NCBI GenBank assembly: GCA_040753915.1 | Contig: JBFMDN010000027.1 | Span: 1 to 64,000, forward strand | Direction of reading: 5' to 3' | From: JBFMDN01 sp040753915 | Lineage (GTDB): Bacteria; Desulfobacterota; Desulfomonilia; Desulfomonilales; Desulfomonilaceae | DNA length: 64,000 nucleotides | Shown: in pieces, positions 9,248-18,903 of the stretch | How the letters are laid out: the number at the start of each line of letters is the position of its first letter | How positions within the stretch are numbered: the stretch's first letter is position 1 | Notes under the pieces: model-generated | The model's input: only the letters and a program-made list of their open reading frames with translations | Told to the model about the DNA's origin: nothing | Databases searched by the model: none | Translations under genes and position numbers: made by a program

Positions 9248-9889
9248 GTGACCGATTTGTCAATATGGATGAGACTCTTCGTGGCGGCTCTATTGTGGCT
9301 CTCTTGGTGTGTGGTGCATTCCTTGACAACCGAAGAATTGACCATCAAGAGGATTTCACGGGGGCGGACAAAGTTTGCTAATCATTACCGGCTCTTTTAT
9401 GTGGCTTTCGCTACAGTGAGCTTCGTGGCCGTGTGGATTCTCACCCCGAGGTCCGGTGAGGTAAGCGTCTGCTCATGGGAAGGACCGTGGCGGGCTATTC
9501 AATGGGTATGCTGGGGTCTGGCACTCTTTCTCTTCTGTGTGTCCTTCCGTTTCCAGAGTCCTCTTGCGTTCCTGGGCTTTCGTTTCGGTCAGACCAGCAC
9601 CGACCACGACGATTCCGAAGAGGGGCTCATCACGTACGGGATTTATGGGGTGATCCGGCATCCGCAATTCGGGGCGGGATTGCTGTTCCTGTGGACGAGG
9701 GATTTGACCGACACCGGTTTGGTGATAAACCTCGTTTTGAGCACGTACCTTCTTTTGGGCTCGAAAATCGAAGAAAAGAAGCTGGTAGCCCGATTCGGTG
9801 ACCAATACGTGCGGTACAGGCAGGAGGTCCCGGCCTTCATTCCCGGGAAGATCCCTCGACTCGGCTCTCTATTCTTTAAAGATCGGTGA
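9248..9889 (+). CDS. Isoprenylcysteine methyltransferase / NnrU-like membrane protein
   Basis: A 213-residue integral membrane protein with about five hydrophobic segments. The C-terminal third carries the ICMT/PEMT-type S-adenosylmethionine site: GIYGVIRHPQFGAGLLFLW followed by E-E-K-K-L-V-A-R-F-G-D-Q-Y-V-R-Y, a layout shared by prokaryotic lipid or small-molecule methyltransferases and NnrU-like proteins. The acceptor is unknown. The start is given as GTG at 9248; an ATG at 9269 is also possible and neither has a strong ribosome site. Confidence 0.7.
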   Translation: MTDLSIWMRLFVAALLWLSWCVVHSLTTEELTIKRISRGRTKFANHYRLFYVAFATVSFVAVWILTPRSGEVSVCSWEGPWRAIQWVCWGLALFLFCVSFRFQSPLAFLGFRFGQTSTDHDDSEEGLITYGIYGVIRHPQFGAGLLFLWTRDLTDTGLVINLVLSTYLLLGSKIEEKKLVARFGDQYVRYRQEVPAFIPGKIPRLGSLFFKDR

Positions 9890-9901
9890 TACCCGTGCAC
9901 T

Positions 9902-11131
9902 CTATAGCTCCAGCATGATGGGAAGGGCATAGAGATAGCCGTCTGTGCTGCCCACGTATATAGTTTGCATGCGGACCCTCGGTGTGGAAAGGACGGCTCC
10001 ATCAGTGGTGAAGCTCCACAGGCTCTTGCCGGTTTCTAGCTCCAGAGCGTAGAGGTTGTGATCGGAGCACCCAAAGTACAGCACACCCTGGGATGCCACC
10101 GACGTGGTGAAAACTCCCTTCTCTATCGTAAATCTCCACTTTTCTCTGCCGGATTCCCGGTCAATGGCCAAGAGAGCTCCATCGAGAGAGGAAAAAGAGA
10201 CCATACCGCCTACGACAGCGAGAGAAGCAAACACGGCCCGGTCCGTGCCAACGCTCCACAGTTCCGCCCCTGTAGAGCAGTTGAGAGCGTGGAGGGTACG
10301 AGCCCCGCTGCCGAAGTACACAACTCCGTCCGAGGCAGCGGGGGAACAGTCCACCGGTTGGCGCGCCTTGTATTGCCACGCAACTTCTCCGGTCGAGCTG
10401 TCGAGCGCGTAAAGGAAGCCTTCGGGAGTCCCTATGAATACAAAACCCTCGTGAACGACAGGAGAGGACTGCGCCCAGAGCAGTGTGGCTCCCTTCACCC
10501 TAAAGTGCCATCTCATCGCGCCGGTTAAGCTGTCTAGGGCATAGAGGACACCGTCCGAGCTTGTGAAGAAGATCGTATTTCGTTCCCTCACCAGGGAGGA
10601 CCAAATGGGACCACGGGTCTTGAAGCGCCACTCCTGCGTGCCCGAGTCTGCTCTGAGGGCATACACGAAGCCGTCCCAGCTCCCGAAACAGACGAGGGCA
10701 TCAGCCACCACAGGTGACGATCGAATCACGTCACCAGCGCGAAAGTTCCACGGGTTCGCTCCCGTCTCGCAATCCAGTGCATAGAACACCGCATTCGAGC
10801 TCCCGAAAAACAGAAGGTTCTCCCAGAAGGCTGGGGCCGAGACGATCCACGCGCCTGTAGAAAAACGCCACCTATAAGAAAAGATGGCCAGTTCCTGGCT
10901 GTCAAAAAGACGGGGAGCGGCTACTTCAAGGTCGATTGTCGACTCGAGGTGTTCCGGCCGTTCCTCCAATTCTCTGTGGGACAGAAGATTTGCCGCGATG
11001 AGCTTGTCAAACAAGCTGGCAAGGCCCCTGGCCGAAAGCCGATATTTCGACATCAACTCCCGGTCGCTTAGCCCGGCCCGAATGTCGACAAGAACTCTTC
11101 TGGCACTAATCCGTGGTTTGTAAACCGTCAT
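9902..11131 (-). CDS. PQQ-type beta-propeller protein with N-terminal helical domain
   Basis: A 409-residue protein. Residues 1 to about 60 form a short helical domain (PRISARRVLVDIRAGLSDRE without its last residue, then a KYRLSARGLASLFDKLI helix) that I recognise as a module often fused to signalling proteins in sulfate reducers. Residues about 80-409 contain at least seven blades of the PQQ/WD-like type, each with a pattern such as V-Y-F-G-S-x-D-G-x-L-Y-A-L-D-x-x-T-G-x-x-x-W. No signal peptide is seen, so it is probably cytoplasmic, which is unusual for PQQ dehydrogenases; the catalytic Asp/Glu set is not evident. It more likely acts as a scaffold or sensor. The internal ATG was chosen over one 51 nt upstream because GGGAGG lies before it. 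Confidence 0.75.
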   Translation of the reverse strand: MTVYKPRISARRVLVDIRAGLSDRELMSKYRLSARGLASLFDKLIAANLLSHRELEERPEHLESTIDLEVAAPRLFDSQELAIFSYRWRFSTGAWIVSAPAFWENLLFFGSSNAVFYALDCETGANPWNFRAGDVIRSSPVVADALVCFGSWDGFVYALRADSGTQEWRFKTRGPIWSSLVRERNTIFFTSSDGVLYALDSLTGAMRWHFRVKGATLLWAQSSPVVHEGFVFIGTPEGFLYALDSSTGEVAWQYKARQPVDCSPAASDGVVYFGSGARTLHALNCSTGAELWSVGTDRAVFASLAVVGGMVSFSSLDGALLAIDRESGREKWRFTIEKGVFTTSVASQGVLYFGCSDHNLYALELETGKSLWSFTTDGAVLSTPRVRMQTIYVGSTDGYLYALPIMLEL

Positions 11132-11339
11132 GGTCCCGAGGACCTCCCACCTGGCTGCCGCGGCCTCGGCGGTACCGCTCACCGCGAACCCGCTGATCTC
11201 TAGCCATTACGCCGGACACCCCCGCCGTCGGGCATGTGCCTGCCGGGCTATATACCGCAAATCCAGCACAGTTCCAATATAGTACAGAGATTGCACCGTG
11301 CGGACCCATGAAGCAAGTTTCGAAGTCGCAGGCACTTGG

Positions 11340-11412
11340 TACAACATATATAAGTACGGTCACGTATTCTGCCACGGCCCTTTGGGAGTCTTGCGCTCTG
11401 AAGGAGCGCAGC
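11340..11412. repeat. Palindromic repeat with ACGGTCACGTATTCTGCCACG arm, truncated copy
   Basis: An arm beginning TACGGTCACGTATTCTGCC (about 11355) is followed by a GCGCTC-TGAAG-GAGCGC hairpin (11391-11410). The same arm and a similar hairpin occur at 27244-27334, and related arms bound the element at 51881-52014. The matching right arm is missing here. The rest of 11132-11471 has no supported gene. Confidence 0.5.
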
Positions 11413-11471
11413 TAAAGTAGTCCCGCGAGTCGCGGGATTTCAACCTGTGGTTTGGCTCTTAGCCGTCTGCC

Positions 11472-12104
11472 TCAAGTCGTCTTGCGCGCGGCTCCCACAA
11501 TACCATGTATGGAGCCCACTTTCACCCCCTCCAGAAGACAAAGGCCATTCCGAGTCAGCTCGCCGAGGAAATCCTTTTCGTAGAAGCGATCGTCAACAGG
11601 ATGACGCAGCATCCGCTTGAGCAGGAAATTAGCGTAGAGCGGCGGATAAATCTCCTCGAAGAAGAAGTGCCCGCCTGGCTTTATGACCCTGCTTATTTCT
11701 CGGATACAACTTCGCCAGTCGATCACGTGATGGATAATACCGAAGTTGACAACAGCATCGAAGGTATTGTCTGGGAACGGCAGATCCTGAGCATCGGCGG
11801 TGAAGAACATGACCCGGTTCCCAAGTCGGGTAGGCAGGAGCCACCTGGCCATTCGTACCAGTCGATGCTCTAGGTCGAACGCAATCACCCGTCGGAAGCC
11901 CATACGCTCCACGAGCAGCCGAGCCCCCCTGCCGACGCCGCACCCTATCTCGAGAGCGTCTTGTCCGAACGGCGGCCCAGTCAATTTCAACCAGCGGGAG
12001 ATCTCACGCCTTTGAAACAGACCTCGAATGGGACTGTAAATCCAGACCCGTTCGGGCCAGTTCATAAGCATCTGATCTTTATCCGGTCTGCTCAGTGCTG
12101 TCAC
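11472..12104 (-). CDS. Class I SAM-dependent methyltransferase
   Basis: A 210-residue Rossmann-fold methyltransferase of the UbiE/Methyltransf_11 type. Motif I is ALEIGCGVGRGARLL, the acidic residue of motif II lies in AFDLEHRLV, motif post-II is TADAQDLPFPDNTFDAVVNF, and a GG follows in VIKPGGHFFFEEI. The frame is open to a TTG at 12173 that overlaps the UbiA stop, but a GTG at 12104 preceded by AAGGAGGAAGG is far better. It follows the UbiA prenyltransferase on the same strand, suggesting methylation of a prenylated ring compound or lipid; this is inference. Confidence 0.85.
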   Translation of the reverse strand: MTALSRPDKDQMLMNWPERVWIYSPIRGLFQRREISRWLKLTGPPFGQDALEIGCGVGRGARLLVERMGFRRVIAFDLEHRLVRMARWLLPTRLGNRVMFFTADAQDLPFPDNTFDAVVNFGIIHHVIDWRSCIREISRVIKPGGHFFFEEIYPPLYANFLLKRMLRHPVDDRFYEKDFLGELTRNGLCLLEGVKVGSIHGIVGAARKTT

Positions 12105-12169
12105 CGGACTCCTTCCTCCTTGCCGGGGACCTGCGTAGATTCCGCAGGAGGCATCCCCTTCGAGAAAGC

Positions 12170-13090
12170 TCAAAACGGTACGTACAAGGAGATTGTAACA
12201 ATGACGAGAAAGCTTACCGGCAGGTAACTGGCCCTGTTGAAGAGAGCCGCCGCGGTTACCTTTCCCGGCTCATAGTAGACCTTCCGAGCAGGCTTCAGCA
12301 GCAGTACCCACCCAAGCACAGCCGCCGCAATGGGATAGAGCCACCCCACGCCTGCTCCTGCCACCCAATAAATGGCCACGCCGCTGACAGCAGCCATTGA
12401 CACAGCGGCGGTCAGTCGGAAGACGGATTCGCTGAGCCCTTTCACAGTCAGCGTTGTCTTCGCACCGACTCGCAGGTCTGCCTCCATGTCCACGATGTCA
12501 TTGGCTATGTTCTGCCCGCCCACTTCCCAAGCAGAGAGCCACAATACCAAGATCGCCATGAATGCAGGAGAGGGGGAGGGATCCACCGCGTACACGCCTG
12601 CAAGGCCTCCTATGGATTTGACGGCAACGGATGGAATGATCTTAAGATGAGTGACTCGCAGCAGCTTGCAATAGGTAGCTTCGAGCACCGCAGAAACAAC
12701 AAACAGGAGCGCACAGACTGGATTGAGCCACCATGCGCCTACCAGTGCTACGCCAGCCCAGGAGGCACACCAAACGAGACCGCTCTTGAACGAGAGCATG
12801 TCCTGTGCCACCGGATGCTGCGCCATGACCTCATCCACGTGGAACACATCCCCAGTCCGTTCCGAGACTGACAATCGCTCCCGGTCAACCCGATAGTCGA
12901 TCAGGTCGTTAAGAGCGTACACGGCCGTATATCCTGCAAAAGCGGTAATTAATCCAACCACCACTATGGAAACGGGAGGGAAGTGGCCCAACAACAACAG
13001 CGCGGCCATCCCCGGAGTGGCAGCATCCAGAATACCGTGAGCGGTGCGGGACAGTCCGAAATAAAGCTTCCAGCGAGGTGCACTATCCAC
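12170..13090 (-). CDS. UbiA-family membrane prenyltransferase
   Basis: A roughly 306-residue protein with eight to nine transmembrane helices. Both Asp-rich motifs of UbiA enzymes are present: NDLIDYRVDRE and NDIVDMEADLRVGAKTT, which hold the Mg-prenyl-diphosphate. It transfers an isoprenoid chain to an aromatic or other acceptor (quinone, heme O, chlorophyll or archaeal-type lipid classes); which one cannot be decided. A GTG at 13138 is in frame, but GTG at 13090 has GGAG 5 nt upstream and gives a normal family N-terminus. It lies between the cytochrome-b5/DUF2231 gene and the methyltransferase, all leftward and probably one operon. Confidence 0.85.
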   Translation of the reverse strand: MDSAPRWKLYFGLSRTAHGILDAATPGMAALLLLGHFPPVSIVVVGLITAFAGYTAVYALNDLIDYRVDRERLSVSERTGDVFHVDEVMAQHPVAQDMLSFKSGLVWCASWAGVALVGAWWLNPVCALLFVVSAVLEATYCKLLRVTHLKIIPSVAVKSIGGLAGVYAVDPSPSPAFMAILVLWLSAWEVGGQNIANDIVDMEADLRVGAKTTLTVKGLSESVFRLTAAVSMAAVSGVAIYWVAGAGVGWLYPIAAAVLGWVLLLKPARKVYYEPGKVTAAALFNRASYLPVSFLVIVTISLYVPF

Positions 13091-13187
13091 TGTGGCTCCA
13101 TTATGTCGCTGAGGTCCGTATCCCGTGATCCGACTCACGCAAGAATGCTCTCACCCCAGGACTGTCAGGTTTTCGTCAAAGATATCA

Positions 13188-13901
13188 CTATTCAAAAGGG
13201 AAAGTAAGCCTTCCGCCGAGATAGCCAAGGAATCCGATCATAATGGCCAACACAACAACGAAGATCAGGTTTAAGACGGCCAACGGATCCGATGGGGCAA
13301 TCGGGTCAGGAACGAGCAGCAAGCGAAACGCGATGGCCACAGCCCCCGCCACGAGGGTGGCCCACGCCAGCCGGCGTTTCTTTCGGATGATGGGAGAATC
13401 AACCAGCTCGTAGTTGATCCACCATGTCCCATAACCACTGGCTATGGCCGGAGGTATTGCGAGTAGCCCCGTCATGGCACAACAAAGCGAGGCCCATTCC
13501 GTTCGGTCCGATTGGAACACCATGCCTATGACGAGAAACGCAGGCGCCACCAGGAACAGACCGATGGGAACGTGCACCATGGCCGGATGCGGGTGCCGGC
13601 GGAAGAATGGATGGCGATCCAGCCACTGGTCAACGGACGCGCGAAGGCCGGATCTCTCGGGTTTCGCAGCTTCTTCATATGTCCCGACAACGGGGAAGCG
13701 TTCCAGGACGCTCCGGTCGTGCGGGGCACCAGCGATGTCAGCGCTCAGGTCTTTTCCAGCCTCGTGGCGGCGCATGTGCATGCCACCAGGCCATTTCTCG
13801 CTGGCACTGACATCGTACACCTTTCCGTCGACCGCAACCAGAGCCTGTCGCCCCTCCCGCCCATCAGCCCGTGCCAAGTCGTACGTTGAATACACCCTCA
13901 T
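13188..13901 (-). CDS. Cytochrome b5-like domain fused to DUF2231 membrane domain
   Basis: A 237-residue protein. Residues 1 to about 75 are a cytochrome-b5-like heme/steroid-binding domain: YDLARADGREGRQALVAVDG, then KVYDVS and the heme-axial histidine region GGMHMRRHEAGKDLS. After a short linker comes a DUF2231-like membrane domain with HPHPAMVHVPIGLFLVAPAF and about four helices; its histidines could bind a second heme. It probably carries electrons at the inner membrane. It is the first gene of the leftward cluster with UbiA and the methyltransferase. Confidence 0.82.
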   Translation of the reverse strand: MRVYSTYDLARADGREGRQALVAVDGKVYDVSASEKWPGGMHMRRHEAGKDLSADIAGAPHDRSVLERFPVVGTYEEAAKPERSGLRASVDQWLDRHPFFRRHPHPAMVHVPIGLFLVAPAFLVIGMVFQSDRTEWASLCCAMTGLLAIPPAIASGYGTWWINYELVDSPIIRKKRRLAWATLVAGAVAIAFRLLLVPDPIAPSDPLAVLNLIFVVVLAIMIGFLGYLGGRLTFPFE

Positions 13902-14384
13902 TAGCCACCCTCAGGATTGAAAACAAAAGCGGTGTGGCGCCTGCTCGCCGCACAAGGAAATGTGGTGCGCGAGGTTCGAGGAAGCTCGTTCAATCGTCCC
14001 CAGGGGACCCATCCGGCATATGGTTCCCTGTCCTTTCCCGTGCCGTCCCCGCAGGTCTTCCCTTCGAATCGGTCGGGCTGAACATGCTGCCAGGTAATCC
14101 GAAGGCGAGGCATTCATCAGTGTTGAGAGCCAGTAAGTCTTTCATGGACACGTCGTGAAGACAGGGACCGAGTTTTCCGAACCGCGCGTGCGAAACGCCA
14201 GAATTGTCGCCGACAGATTAGTGGACCGCGGACCGTGCTGTTACGCTGTCGATCATGGCTCGATTTACGACCTGGGGCCGCTCCACTTTCAATGCGCCCC
14301 CTCCAGAGGCTCTCAGCCCCTGGTTGGCTCCACTCCCTGGAAGCAGGTATCGCCTTCCCTGAGCTCCATGACTTGCGAAAAAAA
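13902..14384. other. Spacer without recognised features
   Basis: No reading frame here has a ribosome site or a recognisable product, and no strong hairpin was found. It separates the start of the cytochrome b5-like gene from the end of the small Cys-rich gene, which is also leftward. Confidence 0.5.
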
Positions 14385-14711
14385 TTAGATCAGAGCGCTC
14401 AGCTTCCAGCTTCGTTCGCCCGCCCCTTGACGGACACACATCGGTTTTCCCAGCTTCGGCTCTTTGCAGGATGCCTTGAGAATGCGCTGGGGATTGAGAG
14501 TAAAGCAGTCACATGCGTCATCACATTGATCTTCTACCACGGTTACGATCATTTGCACTTTATCGTCTACATAAATAGCTTGTGTACCCACAAAGAGGTG
14601 CGGATACCGCGGGTTGTCAGAGCGTTCACCCTTCTCAAGTTTTTCCGCTTTTCGAGCCGGCTGTGGCAACGGCTGCGGCGATCGGGTCGAACAACTTTTA
14701 CAGCCAGACAT
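14385..14711 (-). CDS. Small Cys-rich protein, unknown function
   Basis: A 108-residue protein starting MSGCKSC, a possible metal-binding CxxC. A basic linker follows, then a compact stretch (YVDDKVQMIVTVVEDQCDDA, CDCFTL) rich in acidic residues and cysteines. Coding character looks real: AGGAG lies 6 nt before the ATG, and the composition differs from the flanking spacer. Six or more Cys residues suggest metal binding or disulfides. No signal peptide. No family recognised. Confidence 0.5.
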   Translation of the reverse strand: MSGCKSCSTRSPQPLPQPARKAEKLEKGERSDNPRYPHLFVGTQAIYVDDKVQMIVTVVEDQCDDACDCFTLNPQRILKASCKEPKLGKPMCVRQGAGERSWKLSALI

Positions 14712-14991
14712 GTTTCGCTCCTGAACGTTTTGGCCCATGAAACAGGCGTCAGTCCCCCATGCCCCTCCCCAACTTGCGGGAAGGAATCGGGAAACGTATC
14801 AGTCAAAGTAAGACTTTGAGCTCTGTGTGTCAAGTGACTCGGGACGGCAACGATCCCCCCCTCTCATGGGCTCATGATCTAGAATTCTGCGGTGGTCCAT
14901 GGACAAAGAAGGTCTCTCACGATGGATAACCATTTGGAATCGCAAGTCAGAACCGTTTCTCGATGCTCTGCGATCCGACCTACAGAAACCT

Positions 14992-17331
14992 TCACGGCGT
15001 CTCGTGCCCTGTTCCCAGATGGTTCGAGATGGTAAACGTAAAGGTCGAGCCGACCCCCGGTTGCGACTCGCACCAGATCCGTCCGCCGTGACGGCGCACC
15101 AAGATTCTCACGTACGCCAGGCCCATGCCTTCCCCCGCAACACTCGGGCTGCCGGAGCGCTGGAACGCCTGAAAGATGCGATTCAGATCCCGCCGTGGGA
15201 TTCCTCGTCCGGAATCTGTGACCGAAAAAACGGTCTCGGTGGAATACTTGTGCCCTGTTATGTGAATCTCGCACGGTCGGTCGGGATCCGTGTATTTCAG
15301 GGCATTGCCGATCAGATTGCCCATGATCTGTTCCATAGCTGTCCTGTCCGCTCTCGTAGCGGGGAGGTTCGCCACGAAGACGCTGACTCCCTTTTCCTGC
15401 AGCTCGTGGGCTGAGGCATTCAGCGTTTCTTTGACCAATTCATTCATGTCCAGGAGATCAAAGTCCAGCTCCATCCGCCCCACGCGAGACAATTTCAGAA
15501 TGGCCTTCGTGAGGTGGTCCATTTGACAAATTGACGATTCAATGAACGTCAAAGCCTCTGGGATGCTCCCTTCGATTGCGTCCACCACCCTGTCTCTTTC
15601 CAAAGGCTCCAACTTCGGGAGGGTCCGCTGTGCTGCCGCAATTATCAAGTCCAGCTCGGACTGCAATTCCCTGAAAAAGCCTCGGATATTGGCAAGGGGG
15701 GACCGCAGGTCATGTGACACGAAGTACGTGAAATCCTTCATCTCCTCGATGAGCTGCTCTTGTCTTTCTTCTGACCGCTTCTGCTCCGTTACGTCAGACA
15801 TGAGTCCCCGGAGAAATCGTGCTACGCCATCCTCGGCAACTACCGAGACGATGTCACGAATCCACGCTACTTCCCCATTTTTCTTGAGGAAGCGGTATTG
15901 GATCTCATGAGATTCAAGGAGCTTGGTGCGTTCGAGACAAAAGTCAATTGCCCATTCCCGGTCTGCCGGATGAAGATGGTCGGCCCAGAATCCTGGTTTG
16001 TACCAATCAGAAATCGGGTAACCAAGAATGTCCTCTGCCTTCTTGCTGACAAACGTGAAATCAAACGTCCGAGCATCCGCCTCCCACACGATGCCTACCG
16101 TTGTATTGACAAGGTCTGCAAAGCGCTGTCGGCTCTCAAGGAGCTCTTTCTTTGCCTTTTTTCGATCGGTTATGTCTTCCCCGGAGCTCAGCGAACCGAC
16201 CGTGCGGCCCGCGTCGTCAGTGACAAAATCGCTCCGCCACGCTATCAACCGCTCTTCCCCGCCCTTAACCAGGACGGAGCTCTCGAAGTATTCGATGGGG
16301 TCTCTCGCCCCTCTCATGATTTCAGAGAACACCTGATAAGCGCTGTCGCGGTCTCTCTGCGGCACAAACGTGTCGAACCAGTTTCGGCCGATAATCTCAT
16401 TACGATCGTACCCTAGCACCTGACATCCCATCTGATTAATGAGGGTCACTGTCCCGTTTGTGTCCAGAGCAACGATAATGGCCCTCGCAATATCGAGATA
16501 CATTCTCGCTCTGTCCCGTTCTGTGCGAAGGGCTGTTTCCACGTTCCTGCGGCGTGTAATGTCCTCGACTACCCCGATGAAATAACCCGAGCTTTCTGAA
16601 ACGTCGCCAGCGAGGGAAACGGTGAGACGACCCCAGACGAAGGAACCGTTCTTCCGCACAAAGAGGTGGTCCGTCGAGTAATGATCGATTTCTCCGGATC
16701 GGAGCCTCTTGGCACTCTTGGAGTCCTCACCGAGATAATCAGGATGTGTTACATCCGCAAAGGTGAGCCGGCAGAGCTCCTCTTGAGCGTATCCGAGAAA
16801 ATCGCAGAGCGCCCGGTTCACCCTAATGAGCCTCCCGTCAAAGCTGCGGTGGCACAAACCCACTGCAGCCTTGTCAAACGTGTCGCGGTACAGGCGTTCG
16901 CTGGCGCTCAAAGCCTGTTGCAAGAGCTCCCTTTCACGAAGCAGTCGTTTCCGTGCGAGCGCTGCTTCGATTACCGCAGGCACCAACTCCAGGTATCTGG
17001 CCTGCGCGTCTTTCATGATGTAATCGTCAGCCCCCAGCTTCATGGCTTCCGCCGCTATCTTCTCATTTCCAGGTCGCGTGACCATGATGGTGGGAGGAAG
17101 CGGGCCTTTTGACGCAAGCGCTCGGATTACATCGAGTCCACTCACGTTGGGCATGTCGTGATCGATTGCGACGAGATCGTACGATCCTCGGTCCCACATA
17201 TTCAGACCCTGCTCGCCGTCGCATGCTATATCAACCTTGTACCCGAAGCGCACCAGCCTCTTCTGAAGAAGTCTCGCCGCAGCGGGGTCATCCTCCATGT
17301 AAAGGACCCTGATACGTTGTTCTGAGCACAT
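14992..17331 (-). CDS. Hybrid sensor: receiver, multiple PAS, histidine kinase
   Basis: A 779-residue cytosolic signalling protein. Order: receiver domain (about 7-125, acceptor Asp57 in AIDHDMP); PAS 1 (about 145-260, LYRDTFDKAAVGLCHRSFDG); PAS 2 (about 275-390, NQMGCQVLGYDRNEIIGRNW); PAS 3 (about 400-520, DILGYPISDWYKP). Then comes a kinase core with FVSHDLRSPLANIRG (H-box), NLIGNALKYTDPD (N-box), DSGRGIP (G1) and GEGMGLAYVRILV (G2). No membrane helices are seen. The N-terminal receiver suggests it is itself a phosphorelay target. The start is the second ATG, giving the receiver its proper N-terminus, with GGAG 9 nt before. No response regulator gene is adjacent. Confidence 0.92.
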   Translation of the reverse strand: MCSEQRIRVLYMEDDPAAARLLQKRLVRFGYKVDIACDGEQGLNMWDRGSYDLVAIDHDMPNVSGLDVIRALASKGPLPPTIMVTRPGNEKIAAEAMKLGADDYIMKDAQARYLELVPAVIEAALARKRLLRERELLQQALSASERLYRDTFDKAAVGLCHRSFDGRLIRVNRALCDFLGYAQEELCRLTFADVTHPDYLGEDSKSAKRLRSGEIDHYSTDHLFVRKNGSFVWGRLTVSLAGDVSESSGYFIGVVEDITRRRNVETALRTERDRARMYLDIARAIIVALDTNGTVTLINQMGCQVLGYDRNEIIGRNWFDTFVPQRDRDSAYQVFSEIMRGARDPIEYFESSVLVKGGEERLIAWRSDFVTDDAGRTVGSLSSGEDITDRKKAKKELLESRQRFADLVNTTVGIVWEADARTFDFTFVSKKAEDILGYPISDWYKPGFWADHLHPADREWAIDFCLERTKLLESHEIQYRFLKKNGEVAWIRDIVSVVAEDGVARFLRGLMSDVTEQKRSEERQEQLIEEMKDFTYFVSHDLRSPLANIRGFFRELQSELDLIIAAAQRTLPKLEPLERDRVVDAIEGSIPEALTFIESSICQMDHLTKAILKLSRVGRMELDFDLLDMNELVKETLNASAHELQEKGVSVFVANLPATRADRTAMEQIMGNLIGNALKYTDPDRPCEIHITGHKYSTETVFSVTDSGRGIPRRDLNRIFQAFQRSGSPSVAGEGMGLAYVRILVRRHGGRIWCESQPGVGSTFTFTISNHLGTGHETP

Positions 17332-18220
17332 CTTCCATTCTCCAACCTCGAGTCCGTCTCGACACGCAATGTTCGACCCCATGGAATGTTGTCTTATGGG
17401 GTCCCGGGTTTTCCCAAGAGACCGGATTTCTGCCTCAGGACGAATTACTGACCCAACATGTCACCGAATTTGCCTGTCAAAGTCTATGCGCGGCCAAGCT
17501 CCTTCTCAGAGGAAAGCATGTCACCCGGCGGAAAGCAAGGACCCAGGAAACCTCCTTAGAGTGTCCACCGGGCTGCTCTTCGCTGCGACAGGACAAATTC
17601 CGGCAACGCCGCTCCCAGGGGTTGTGATGAAAGCAAAGAAGGCGTAGGGTTCTTAAGAAATTAGGTTTTTGAGAGCCGCAACGCGCATTCTCAAAAACCG
17701 CACTTGGACTACGGCGCGTGGATTAGGAATAGCAGGGTTTGGGCTATGGGGAATGAGCTTCAGCCCTGTTCAGAGAAGGGCGGGTTTGAAACCCATCCTG
17801 CGTTGGAATAGACTCTCACCGAGCCTTTAGCAACACCCTTGATCAGCGGGCGCGTCTGCTGCCCCTACCGCGGCTCCTCGGCACGGATTTCCCGTGACGC
17901 CGGCATCTGGCCAGTACTCCTGTCTTGAACCGATTGGCGGCCTCGCTGCAAGTCAAGGCACAGGAAGTAATTGAGTCCAGAGCAGAAAGGCGTTAGAGTC
18001 GCGACACACTCATAGGGACGCTGCGTACACCGGGACACAGGAGAGGGAAAGCCAGGCCAGCTCACGGACTGCTGACACCCCAGCCCGGCTCGCGTCTCAG
18101 AAGAAGCTGGGCGCACAGGCGACCAACCACGTGGTAGGGTACTCAAAGGGGACCGGTTGCAGGATATCGGTGCTCAAGGCTGGGGCGGGAGGATATGCCT
18201 TTTCGGGAGGGCAGTCGAGG
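17332..18220. other. Long spacer with one strong hairpin
   Basis: About 0.9 kb with no credible gene. At 17664-17699 a perfect 11-bp stem, GGTTTTTGAGA / TCTCAAAAACC, encloses a 14-nt loop. It is not followed by a T run on either strand, so it looks like a REP-type palindrome rather than a terminator; its arms recall the TTTTGAGA arm of the element at 1043-1241. The remainder shows nothing I can name; a small RNA cannot be excluded. Confidence 0.45.
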
Positions 18221-18601
18221 ATGAAGACCAAAGGACAGGTCGAAGCTCAAGTGAGCGAATCAATAATCAAGTTCGAGAAGGAATACATGGGTCGCGGTCC
18301 TGTTGAGACCAAGACGTACATCATTGAGGATATGATCCTCGTCCGTTTGAAAGGAGTGATCACTCGGGCCGAGCACCATTTGGCAACCAGTGGAGATGCG
18401 GGGCGAGGGCGAGATTTGATCAAACAGACCAGGATGGAGCTCATCGAAAAAGCCCGTCCGCTCCTCGAATCCGTTATCGAATCTATCGTTGGTCAACCCG
18501 TCGTGAGCCTTCACACGGACATCAGCACTCGAACGGGTGAGAGAGTCGTCATCTTCACCCTAGAGAGGGAGCCCGAGCTGGAATTTATTGGAGAGTCGTG
18601 A
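18221..18601 (+). CDS. MpsC / DUF2294 family protein
   Basis: A 126-residue protein matching the Na-translocating decarboxylase-associated MpsC/DUF2294 family. It has a tandem alpha-beta layout, with the N-terminal VEAQVSESIIKFEKEYMGRG and the typical VRLKGVITRAEHHLA motif, then SVIESIVGQPVVSLHTDIS. The family has been linked to a membrane-potential-generating system and bicarbonate uptake in firmicutes, but its biochemical role is not settled. The start is the ATG that follows GGGAGG, not the earlier in-frame ATG at 18131. Transcribed alone. Confidence 0.8.
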   Translation: MKTKGQVEAQVSESIIKFEKEYMGRGPVETKTYIIEDMILVRLKGVITRAEHHLATSGDAGRGRDLIKQTRMELIEKARPLLESVIESIVGQPVVSLHTDISTRTGERVVIFTLEREPELEFIGES

Positions 18602-18903
18602 TGTCATCTTGATGGCTGGGTTTTCCCTTGACAATGGAAGTCCTTCAGATAAGATCAACTTGAGGTAGCTGGAACCGAGAGGATTGCTGAGTTTCAATCT
18701 GCTCGGAAAGCACAAGGCGTCACGGGAATCCCGCTAAGGGCATTTATTCGAGCTACCAAACACATAACGGAATAGAGTCCGACCGGGCTCTCGCAGGAGA
18801 GCGCGGGTCACGGAAAGCAAAGCCGAGCTATCACCTGAATTGGTGTTGTTCGGTTTTTTTTTGGTCGAAAGACGCAGGCAGAGAAATTGGCGAGAGAGAG
18901 GAA

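Noticed and set aside
17664..17699. Rho-independent terminator
   Set aside because: The stem is perfect but there is no T run on either strand and the nearest genes end elsewhere.
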